NCBI GenBank assembly: GCA_041629655.1
Contig: JBFKMV010000020.1
Span: forward strand, 1-42,147
Direction of reading: 5' to 3'
Source of the DNA: JBFKMV01 sp041629655
GTDB taxonomy: Bacteria > Acidobacteriota > Polarisedimenticolia > Polarisedimenticolales > Polarisedimenticolaceae
DNA: 42,147 bases
Made by a program: the position numbers and the translations under genes. Of the stretch, positions 35,677 through 42,147 are shown piece after piece (the first letter of the stretch is position 1; each line of letters starts with the position of its first letter). The notes under the pieces were generated by a model. It had not been told where the DNA came from. It saw nothing but the letters and a program-made list of their open reading frames with translations, and ran no database searches.

Positions 35677-36999
35677 CTAGACGAGCACCGGCTTGACGCC
35701 CAGACCCTCCATAGACTTCTTGAACCGGATCGGCTTGCTGTCCATGAAGGCGCGGGGGTCGAACTCGGGGTCGGACATCACGCCCCAGATCTTCCTCCGC
35801 TGCATGCCGATGTTGCCGGCGTCGTAGATCGGGAAGGTCGCCGCCTCGCGGAGGTACTTCTCCATCGGATGGGCCTTGTCCAGCGAGTTGACGCCCATCA
35901 CCTGCATGCAGCGGTAGACGCTCTCGAACATCGTCTCGCTGCAAAAGACCTTCGACATCGCGCCGATCGCGTGCCCCTCGGAGTCGTACATGTCCAGGTA
36001 GTGGGCCGCCTTCCAGCTCAGGTAGCGGCAGGCCTCGATGCGCATCGCCACGTCGGCCAGCATGTAGCCCACGGCCTGGTGGTAGATGATCGGCTTGTCG
36101 CCGCCGGCGGTGTAGGTCTTGGCCCAGTCGAGCGTGTACTCGTACGCCGCGCGGCAGACGGCCGTCGACGCAATCCCGGCCACGGGCCCCGACCAGGTGA
36201 AGGCCTTGCTGATCACGAGGTCGCCCTTGCCGATCGCCAGCGCGTTCTCCTCCGGCACCCGGCAGTTGTCGAACACCACGTGCGCGTTCTGGTTCAGCCG
36301 GTGGCCGACCTTGTCGATCGGCGGCTCGAAGCTCATCCCGGGGGTGCCGCGCGGCACCAGGATCACGCTCAGCCCCTGCTTGCCGCCGCTTTTCGGGTCG
36401 GTGCGCGCGATCACGACGTTCAGGTTGGCGCCCTTGCCGTCCCAACCCGAAGCGCTGGACGGCCAGTACTTCCTGCCGGAGAGCACGTACTGGCCCTTGC
36501 CCGGCTCGTAGTCGGCGACGACGCCGATGCCCACCGGGTGCGGGTCGGGGTGATCGAAGCTGGCCGTACCGCCCGGCGTGCCGGCCGGCTCGCTGACGGT
36601 CCAGCCCGCGATGTACTCGCCCGTCGGGTCGCTGGTGGCTTCGGTCAACCACTTCTGCTTCTGGTCCTCGTTGCCGAACCACGCGATCGGCAGCAGCGAC
36701 AGACCGTTGACGAGCAGGATGCAGGCGAATCCCGGATCGACGGCGCAGATCTCCTCGGCCACGATCTGCAGGTCGATGTTGCTGACCCCGCCGCCGCCGT
36801 ACTGCTTGGGCAGGAACGACATCGCGAAGCCCTGCTTGTACGCCTTGACGTAGGCCGGCTTGACCGCCTGGAAGCCTTTCTGCGGGTCCGGCTCGGCGTC
36901 GGCCTTGGCGACCAGCGGTTTCAGCACGTCCTGCGCAAACTCCCGCGCCGCCTGCTGCAGCGCCTTCTGTTCCGGTGTCAGAGTGAAGTCGATAGCCAT
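35677..36999 (-). CDS. Acyl-CoA dehydrogenase family protein
   Basis: 440 residues. Family features: FLPKQYGGGGVSN, the flavin region GWTVSEPAGTPGG, GLSVILVPRGTPGMSFE, and a C-terminal helical domain with AVGYMLADVAMRIEACRYL. Near residue 393 the sequence is PIYDAGNIGMQRR where many members have IYEGT, so the usual catalytic Glu appears to be Asp. Two inserts (around DHPDPHPVGIG and WDGKGANLN) lengthen the middle domain. It should oxidise an acyl-CoA and hand electrons to the ETF encoded downstream. Chain or ring specificity cannot be read. GGGAGGAG precedes the ATG. Confidence 0.9.
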   Translation of the reverse strand: MAIDFTLTPEQKALQQAAREFAQDVLKPLVAKADAEPDPQKGFQAVKPAYVKAYKQGFAMSFLPKQYGGGGVSNIDLQIVAEEICAVDPGFACILLVNGLSLLPIAWFGNEDQKQKWLTEATSDPTGEYIAGWTVSEPAGTPGGTASFDHPDPHPVGIGVVADYEPGKGQYVLSGRKYWPSSASGWDGKGANLNVVIARTDPKSGGKQGLSVILVPRGTPGMSFEPPIDKVGHRLNQNAHVVFDNCRVPEENALAIGKGDLVISKAFTWSGPVAGIASTAVCRAAYEYTLDWAKTYTAGGDKPIIYHQAVGYMLADVAMRIEACRYLSWKAAHYLDMYDSEGHAIGAMSKVFCSETMFESVYRCMQVMGVNSLDKAHPMEKYLREAATFPIYDAGNIGMQRRKIWGVMSDPEFDPRAFMDSKPIRFKKSMEGLGVKPVLV

Positions 37000-37077
37000 C
37001 GAACGCTCCTCCCTTGGAAACGAACCCCCACCGTTGGCTCGGGAATCGATGCCGGCGAAAGTCGGCAAGCGAGTGGA

Positions 37078-37106
37078 AGCATTCTGCGAAGCGGGTTCTC
37101 GATCAA
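37078..37106 (-). promoter_or_regulatory. Candidate promoter for the acyl-CoA dehydrogenase operon
   Basis: On the minus strand TTGATC (37101-37106) and AATGCT (37078-37083) are 17 bases apart, about 80 bases before the ATG at 36999. The -10 match is weak. Confidence 0.35.
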
Positions 37107-37180
37107 CCGGAGTAATCGGACGAATCCGGTCGCGAGACCGAAAACGAAAGCGGATGAAAGCGGTCTGTTGTGTTTGCGCG

Positions 37181-37210
37181 TTGACTCGGCCGCGTCGAGT
37201 CCGCTATACA
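37181..37210 (+). promoter_or_regulatory. Strong sigma70-like promoter for the secreted repeat protein
   Basis: TTGACT (37181-37186) and TATACA (37205-37210) are separated by 18 bases, the best consensus match in the window. The leader to the ATG at 37295 is about 78 bases. The rest of 37000-37294 contains no gene. Confidence 0.65.
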
Positions 37211-37294
37211 GGTACCAACCAACGGGAATCGAAACTCGAATTGCAGGGGAGGCCGTCCCCCGCCTGGCCTCGCCTGCGGAAAGGGGGGTCAAAC

Positions 37295-39484
37295 ATGCAC
37301 GTCTTCAGGATCCTGGTCGTCCTGCTGGCCGGTGCGCTGCTGGCCGCGTCGGCCGTCGCGCAGGTGCCGCTGCCGCCGGAGCTGTTGTTGCTGGAGGGGG
37401 ACGCCGTGGCGGGCGTCGGCGCCGTCACCCGCGTCGACAACGTCGCGATCAACGGCTCGGGCGAGTGGCTGGCCGAGGCGGATACCGACAACGCCGACAC
37501 CAACGCCGATCAGGTGCTGATCAAGAACGGATTGCTGCTGCTGCGCGAGAACGACGTGCTGGGCCTGCCGCCGGGCGCGACGCTCGATTCGTTCGACTCG
37601 GTGAACCTGAACGCCGGGGGCGACAGCGGCTGGAACTTCTTCCTCGACAGCGACCTGCCCTCCAACGAGGATTCCGGCGTCTACTTCAACACGACGCTGG
37701 TGATCCAGGAGAGTGACATCTCGTCGGCACCGGAATTCACGCCGGGCACGCCGTACATCGGCTTCTTCGACGTCAAGATGAACGACTCCAACCTGATGTT
37801 GATCGTGGCCAGCATCGACGACCCCGCGATCGCCAGCTCGGTCGACCGCGCGCTGGTGCGCGTGCTGGTGGACGGTTCGGGCGCCCTGCTCGGCGAGTCG
37901 GTGCTGTTCAAGGAGGGCGACGTGCTGCCCGGGCAGACCGAGGCCGTCAGCGACTTCGGCACCGGGCCGCACCAGAGCGCGATCAACAACGCCGGCCAGG
38001 TGCTGTTCTTCGCCGACCAGACGGGCGACCCCTCGACGGACGGCGTGATCTACCGCGACAGCGTGCTGCTGGCGCAGGAGGGGAGTCCCTCGCCGGTGCC
38101 CGGACGCAACTACCAGACCCTGTCCAGCCGCGGGATGGACCTCAACAACCTCGGCGGCTACGTGTTCAAGGCCAATCTCGACGGGGACACCGCCGACGAC
38201 GACCTGATCGTCGTCAACGGCGCCGCGTTCATCCGTGAGGGCGACTCGTTGCCCGCGATCGGCGCGTTCTCCTTCACGTCGTTCGGTTCGGGAAGCGGCC
38301 CGGTGCAGATCGATGACGACGGCAACGTGCTGTGGTACGGCGACTGGAACGACCCGGACACCGACGTCGACACCGGGCTGTTCTGGAACGACCGGCTGCT
38401 GGTCCAGGAGGGCGTGACCCAGATCGGCGGCCTGACCGTGGACACGATCGCCAACGGCAGCGACGCCTTCGAGCTGAGCGACAACGGCCGCTTCATCGTC
38501 TTCGAGGCGACGCTGGAGGGCAGCCTCGACGCCGTGGTGCGGATCGAGATCAGCCCCGGCGGCGGGCCCAACGAGCCGCCGGTGGCGCTGTGCACCGACG
38601 TGACGGTGGTCGCCGACGAGACCTGCCAGTCCGACGCCAGCATCGACGCCGGCTCGTTCGATCCCAACGGCGATCCGATCACGCTCGAGCAGTCTCCGCC
38701 CGGGCCCTACGACGTGGGGACCACCGAGGTGACGTTGACCGTGACCGACGACAAGGGGCTCTCCGACTCGTGCACCGCGACCGTCACCGTGGTCGACCCG
38801 ATCCCGCCCCAGATCAGCGTGGCGCTCGATCCCGACGAGCTGTGGCCGCCGAACCACCGCCTGGTCGACGTGACGGCGGTGGTCGACGCCAGCGACAACT
38901 GCGGGCCCGTGACCGTCGAGCTGCTCTCGGTCACCAGCAGCGAGCCCGACAACGGCGAGGGCGACGGCGACACCGTGGACGACATCCAGGGCGCCGACCT
39001 CGGCACGGCCGACTTCGACCTGCTGCTGCGCGCCGAGCGCTCGGGGCAGGGTGACGGACGCACCTACACCGCGACCTACGTCGCCACCGACACCTCGGGC
39101 AACCAGACCGCGGCGGAGGGGACGGCGTTCGTGCCCCACGATCAGGGCGGCAAGACCGACCCGGTCGAGACGACGCTGTCCAAGAACGGACAGGGCACGT
39201 TGATCGAGTGGAGCCCCGTCGACGGCGGGAGCTACTACAACGTGATCCGGGGCGACCTGGGGGCGTGGACCATCGACGCGGCGGCGATCCATCTCGGCCG
39301 CGTCAAGTGCATCCGGGCCCAGTCGACCGACAACGACACGGTGGGTTACGAGGACGCCGAGACGCCGCAGGCCGGCGAGGCGTTCTGGTACCTCGTGGAG
39401 TACGTCGACGCGGGCCGGCGCAGCGGCTACGGCACCGAGAGCGCGCCGAAGCCGCGCCTGCCCGACTCGGGCGACTGCGAGTAG
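37295..39484 (+). CDS. Large secreted protein with EGD-type repeats and HYR/PKD-like domains
   Basis: 729 residues with a signal peptide ending near AVA-Q (22). Residues about 25-430 contain recurring LLxEGDxxxxxG and NNAGQVLFFA-like units (ELLLLEGDAVAG, VLFKEGDVLPGQ, AFIREGDSLPAIG, LLVQEGVTQIGG), resembling the NxxGxxAF-type repeat proteins and suggesting a beta-propeller. From about 430, two HYR/PKD-like domains with Cys pairs follow (ALCTDVTVVADETCQSD; DNCGPVTVELLSVTSSEPDNG), then a fibronectin-like tail ending DSGDCE. No sorting signal or anchor is visible at the C-terminus. AAGGGGGG precedes the ATG. Role unknown, probably extracellular. Confidence 0.8.
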   Translation: MHVFRILVVLLAGALLAASAVAQVPLPPELLLLEGDAVAGVGAVTRVDNVAINGSGEWLAEADTDNADTNADQVLIKNGLLLLRENDVLGLPPGATLDSFDSVNLNAGGDSGWNFFLDSDLPSNEDSGVYFNTTLVIQESDISSAPEFTPGTPYIGFFDVKMNDSNLMLIVASIDDPAIASSVDRALVRVLVDGSGALLGESVLFKEGDVLPGQTEAVSDFGTGPHQSAINNAGQVLFFADQTGDPSTDGVIYRDSVLLAQEGSPSPVPGRNYQTLSSRGMDLNNLGGYVFKANLDGDTADDDLIVVNGAAFIREGDSLPAIGAFSFTSFGSGSGPVQIDDDGNVLWYGDWNDPDTDVDTGLFWNDRLLVQEGVTQIGGLTVDTIANGSDAFELSDNGRFIVFEATLEGSLDAVVRIEISPGGGPNEPPVALCTDVTVVADETCQSDASIDAGSFDPNGDPITLEQSPPGPYDVGTTEVTLTVTDDKGLSDSCTATVTVVDPIPPQISVALDPDELWPPNHRLVDVTAVVDASDNCGPVTVELLSVTSSEPDNGEGDGDTVDDIQGADLGTADFDLLLRAERSGQGDGRTYTATYVATDTSGNQTAAEGTAFVPHDQGGKTDPVETTLSKNGQGTLIEWSPVDGGSYYNVIRGDLGAWTIDAAAIHLGRVKCIRAQSTDNDTVGYEDAETPQAGEAFWYLVEYVDAGRRSGYGTESAPKPRLPDSGDCE

Positions 39485-39509
39485 GCCGGCGCGCCGGTTT
39501 CGTTTTTGG

Positions 39510-39537
39510 GAGAGGCGGGCCGCGGGGCCCGTCTCTC
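39510..39537 (+). terminator. Rho-independent-type terminator after the secreted repeat protein
   Basis: GAGAGGCGGGC (39510-39520) pairs with GCCCGTCTCTC (39527-39537) in an 11-bp stem with one G-U pair and a 6-base loop, followed by ACTTTCTT. It lies 25 bases after the stop and reaches into the stop codon of the convergent TPR gene. Confidence 0.6.
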
Positions 39538-39898
39538 ACTTTCTTCCGCCGTGCTCGCGCCACCAGCGCTCGTGCCACTCGGCCCAGCGGCGGGCCTCGA
39601 GCAGGTGCTCGCGGGCGCGGTCGGGCCGTCCGATCGCCAGGTAGGCCTCGGCGAGCTGCTGGTGGGCGTAGGTGTGGGCCGGGTAGATCTCGAGCGCGCG
39701 CTCGAGGTGCGGGATCGCCGCGGCCGGGTCGCGCCGCTCGCGCAGCAGGAAGCCGCCGTACACCGCCCGGGCCTTGGCCGAGTCGGGCGAGGCCCGCACC
39801 GTCGCCTCGCGCTGGAGCCACTCGGTTTCGAGCAGGATCGGGTCGTCGAGCAGGAACGGATTGTCCAGCGACGACAGGTACGGGATCACGGCCAGCAC
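39536..39898 (-). CDS. Small TPR protein, probably an internally deleted TMTC-like membrane protein
   Basis: 120 residues from the only recognised start, GTG 39898. The open frame upstream reads RRRLRAAGTAALIVLAVIPY, which would complete a membrane helix, yet holds no ATG, GTG or TTG. After SSLDNPFLLDDPILLE comes EATVRASPDSAKARAVYGGFL and two TPR units (about 45-110). Large TMTC/DUF1736-type proteins have the same first phrase (NPFxxDD) and the same pre-TPR phrase, separated by several hundred residues of membrane helices that are missing here. It may be a remnant or a compact relative. Confidence 0.55.
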   Translation of the reverse strand: MLAVIPYLSSLDNPFLLDDPILLETEWLQREATVRASPDSAKARAVYGGFLLRERRDPAAAIPHLERALEIYPAHTYAHQQLAEAYLAIGRPDRAREHLLEARRWAEWHERWWREHGGRK

Positions 39899-40001
39899 GA
39901 TCAGCGCGGCCGTTCCCGCCGCCCGCAGGCGGCGCCGCGGCGGTCGTTCCGGTTCGAGCTCTCGGGTCGCGATGGCGGGTCCCCCCGGTCGGTGCGAGAG
40001 C

Positions 40002-40904
40002 CTAATGTGCCGCGAGTCCGGCGTCCCGGATCGCCGCCAGCGGGCGGTCGGCGATCCACATCCCGAACGTCAGCGCCACGACCAGTCCGAAGTAGGCCAC
40101 CCCCATGGCCAGGCGCCGGTGGCCCGGAACGTCGAAGTAGTCCCTGCGCGGGCCGCGCAGGGTCCGCCCCAGGTTCAGCAGGCCGAGCAGCAGGATCAGG
40201 AACAGGATCGGCGAATAGGTGTAGAGGAACGCCAAGATCGCGACGGCGTAGCCGGCCAGCCACAGCCAGCGGCTGATCACGCCCACGATCCGCCCGCCGT
40301 CCAGCGGGCTGAGCGGGATCAGGTTGAACAGGTTGATCAAAAAGCCCGTGGAGGCCAGCGCGTACCAGAACAGCGAGCCCGTCGCCCAGCCGACGATCAG
40401 GCAGACCAGCGCGCCCGCGCTTCCCAGTACCGGTCCGCCGATCCCGACCAGCGCCTCGACGTAGGCGTTCTTGGGCAGGCTCTTCATCGCGATCACCGCG
40501 CCGACGAACGGGATGAACACCGGCGCGCCGGCACGGATGCCCAGCCGCCGCATCACCAGCGCGTGCCCCAGCTCGTGGACGAAGATCAACAGCACGAACC
40601 CGACGGCAAACGGCAGGCCCCACAACAGCGCGTAGGCCCACACCGCGACCAGCATGCTCAGCAACGTCCCGAGCTTGGTCACCTTGAGCAACGGAACCAG
40701 CAGCTTGAACTTGCCCAGCACGAACACGGCCGCAACGCCCAGCGGGCCCAGCGCGGCGAGGCGTTTCTTCCACACCGCCGCAGCGCCGGATCGAGACGCG
40801 GGCTCGGACGCGGCGGGCCCGGCGGCGCCGGCGTAATGCTCGGCCACGACGCGCAGGTTGGCCAGGCGCCGCTCGATCTCCTCCGGCTGCTCCGTCTCGC
40901 TCAA
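40002..40904 (-). CDS. M50 family (site-2 protease-like) membrane metallopeptidase
   Basis: 300 residues. HELGH at 110-114 supplies two zinc His and the catalytic Glu; PLSPLDGGR with Asp202 supplies the third ligand (usual NPxDGG-like motif). About six membrane helices surround them, with the N-terminal 45 residues soluble and acidic. Such enzymes cut membrane-embedded substrates, often anti-sigma factors, but no such partner is visible here. The start is a TTG, with GGAGG eleven bases upstream, and lies seven bases after the stop of the zinc-ribbon gene. Confidence 0.9.
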   Translation of the reverse strand: MSETEQPEEIERRLANLRVVAEHYAGAAGPAASEPASRSGAAAVWKKRLAALGPLGVAAVFVLGKFKLLVPLLKVTKLGTLLSMLVAVWAYALLWGLPFAVGFVLLIFVHELGHALVMRRLGIRAGAPVFIPFVGAVIAMKSLPKNAYVEALVGIGGPVLGSAGALVCLIVGWATGSLFWYALASTGFLINLFNLIPLSPLDGGRIVGVISRWLWLAGYAVAILAFLYTYSPILFLILLLGLLNLGRTLRGPRRDYFDVPGHRRLAMGVAYFGLVVALTFGMWIADRPLAAIRDAGLAAH

Positions 40905-40911
40905 CGCCGGA

Positions 40912-41508
40912 TCAGCCTCCGATGCGCACCGGCTTCGGCATCACCCAGGCCTGCCAGGCCACGATCGCCAGGAACACCAGGTCCATGACCCCGAAACCCG
41001 CCCGGACGACGTCGACGAACATCATCGGGCTCGGCAGCAGCGGGATCACCAGGCTCTCGCCCTGCTCGGCGAACGCGCGATGGATGAAGGTCCGGTTGAC
41101 CAGGAAGCTGGCGTAGAAGAACGACACCGTGGCGATGACCACCGAGATCGCCTGGAGCCCCACCGAACGCTTGCCGCCGGTCAGCAGCGTCACGCCCTTG
41201 CCCACGGCGAAACCGATCACCACCGCGACCAGGCCGAACGCGATCTGGGTCACGACCGTGAAACCCCACCACACCAGGCTGCCCGCCACGCCGCCGAGCA
41301 CGCCGCCGACGATGCCCATCGGGTAGTTGACGTCGCGGCTCTGGTCCTCGACGAACTGCTGCAGCTGGGCCGTCAGGTTGTTGAAACAGGGGCGGCAGAA
41401 CACGCCGCCCTCGGTGATTTCGCGATCCTGGCCTTCGGAGAGCGAGGTCCCACACTCCGCGCAACGGACCGTTTCGGCTGCGGCTTCCGGCGGTTGATCG
41501 TTGTCCAT
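40912..41508 (-). CDS. Zinc-ribbon membrane protein of unknown function
   Basis: 198 residues. A treble-clef/zinc-ribbon at the N-terminus has C16-x2-C19 and C38-x2-C41 (CAECGTSL, FCRPCFNNL). Four or so hydrophobic segments follow (about 62-85, 87-108, 118-140, 160-190), with a Gly-rich first helix MGIVGGVLGGVAGSLVWWG. GAGGAGCGC precedes the ATG. It appears to be cotranscribed with the M50 protease (seven-base gap), which may mean a shared membrane process. No family name is recognised with confidence. Confidence 0.8.
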   Translation of the reverse strand: MDNDQPPEAAAETVRCAECGTSLSEGQDREITEGGVFCRPCFNNLTAQLQQFVEDQSRDVNYPMGIVGGVLGGVAGSLVWWGFTVVTQIAFGLVAVVIGFAVGKGVTLLTGGKRSVGLQAISVVIATVSFFYASFLVNRTFIHRAFAEQGESLVIPLLPSPMMFVDVVRAGFGVMDLVFLAIVAWQAWVMPKPVRIGG

Positions 41509-41628
41509 CGTGCGCTCCTCGTGAACGGGAACAGGAAGGTTCGTTGGGCCCATCCTAGCACCGTTTCGCGACGAGACGGCGACCACGGGAAGTGGATCGA
41601 CCGGGGCGACTGGGCGTGGCCGTCGTGC

Positions 41629-41658
41629 TTGACAGGCACGCGCTGTGCGGTGTATTCG
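41629..41658 (+). promoter_or_regulatory. Candidate promoter for the gene at 41710
   Basis: A perfect TTGACA (41629-41634) is followed after 18 bases by TATTCG (41653-41658), giving a leader of about 45 bases to the ATG. Confidence 0.5.
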
Positions 41659-41709
41659 ACTTCCAAGCGACCGTCTGCGCACGGGTCAGACCCTGGGGGA
41701 GGAATCGTC

Positions 41710-42147
41710 ATGGCCGACTGGCCGAGCTACTTCGTCAAGATCGTCGTGCACCCGCACAAGTTCGAGCTGATGCCGAAGGCCGGCGCGCTGCCGGAGGTGA
41801 TCGCCGCGACCGAGAAGCTGGTCGTCGCCGCCGACTGGGGCGACAATGCGGATCCGATGGTGCCCGGGCAACCGAAATGGCGCCGGGTCGTGATCCGCAA
41901 CTTTCGGCTGGTCGACCCTCCGTCGGAGCTGGGCGCCTATGCGCTGCCGCCGCAGCAGGGGATCGACAAGGACCGCTACGACTCGATCCAGTTCGCGTTC
42001 AACGGGTTCCCGAGCGCGATCTCGAAGCTGGTCGTGGCCTTCGACATCGATTACGTGTCGTTCGCCGAGCCGATCGTGACCTACACGCTGGACCCGGTGA
42101 TCATCATCCGGCCGGATCCCGGTTACGGGGGCATGAGCCAGACCTGA
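41710..42147 (+). CDS. Protein of unknown function
   Basis: 145 residues, complete, ending at the last base of the window. GGGGGAGGA precedes the ATG. No signal peptide, membrane segment or known motif is seen. Sequence is rich in Pro, Val, Ile and aromatic residues with strand-like stretches (YFVKIVVHPHKFEL, WRRVVIRNFRLV, VTYTLDPVIIIRPDPGYGG), suggesting a small cytosolic beta-sandwich. Function cannot be assigned. Confidence 0.7.
   Translation: MADWPSYFVKIVVHPHKFELMPKAGALPEVIAATEKLVVAADWGDNADPMVPGQPKWRRVVIRNFRLVDPPSELGAYALPPQQGIDKDRYDSIQFAFNGFPSAISKLVVAFDIDYVSFAEPIVTYTLDPVIIIRPDPGYGGMSQT

Noticed and set aside
37289..39292. A 667-codon open frame on the minus strand
   Set aside because: It is antisense to the secreted repeat protein; Val/Asp/His/Gln-rich with no recognisable fold.

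Overview
The window is very GC-rich, densely coded DNA from a Gram-negative bacterium. Secreted and TonB-type proteins, a hopanoid cluster, a Gram-negative-type sortase and a class I HMG-CoA reductase all fit that. The mix of a mevalonate route, hopanoid genes, ETF-linked oxidation and secreted HYR-like proteins resembles uncultured Acidobacteriota-type genomes. That placement is an inference; no rRNA or other marker gene is present. I see no tRNA, rRNA, insertion sequence or CRISPR array.

Region by region: (1) 1-4365 (+) holds a beta-rich membrane-anchored protein cut by the window edge, a secreted coiled-coil protein, and a two-gene sortase system: a VIT/vWA substrate with a C-terminal sorting signal, translationally coupled to its sortase. 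(2) 4467-6801 (-) holds a SnoaL-like protein, an unknown secreted protein and an AI-2E family membrane protein. (3) 6914-12569 (+) holds a lipoprotein, a GNAT acetyltransferase, a three-repeat secreted protein, a LemA/DUF3137 pair, and an unusual protein joining a degenerate receiver domain to a TonB C-terminal domain. (4) 12577-13026 holds the remnant of a MATE efflux gene and an AT-rich patch.

(5) 13027-25603 (-) is the centrepiece. One run of tightly packed, mostly overlapping genes encodes a mevalonate-to-hopanoid route. In transcription order it is squalene-hopene cyclase, HpnH, HpnA, HpnG, type 2 IPP isomerase, HMG-CoA reductase, mevalonate kinase, a mevalonate (di)phosphate decarboxylase, isopentenyl phosphate kinase, a squalene synthase-like enzyme, a GNAT acetyltransferase and an NAD-type isocitrate dehydrogenase homologue. 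Isopentenyl phosphate kinase without phosphomevalonate kinase suggests the alternative (decarboxylate first, phosphorylate second) mevalonate route. HMG-CoA synthase and farnesyl diphosphate synthase must lie elsewhere. The cyclase has a changed DxDD motif. A divergent TetR-type regulator at 25849 sits next to clear palindromic operator candidates in the shared intergenic region.

(6) 26580-31216 (+) holds an AGCS symporter with a large extra loop, a secreted S9 peptidase and a radical SAM protein with no ordinary start codon. (7) 31188-36999 (-) holds an acyl-CoA dehydrogenase, an EtfD-like membrane Fe-S oxidoreductase, EtfB, EtfA and a methyltransferase. These look like an electron path from acyl-CoA oxidation to the quinone pool. 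(8) 37295-42147 holds a large secreted repeat protein with its own promoter and terminator, a small TPR membrane protein that looks internally deleted, an M50 metalloprotease, a zinc-ribbon membrane protein and a short protein of unknown function.
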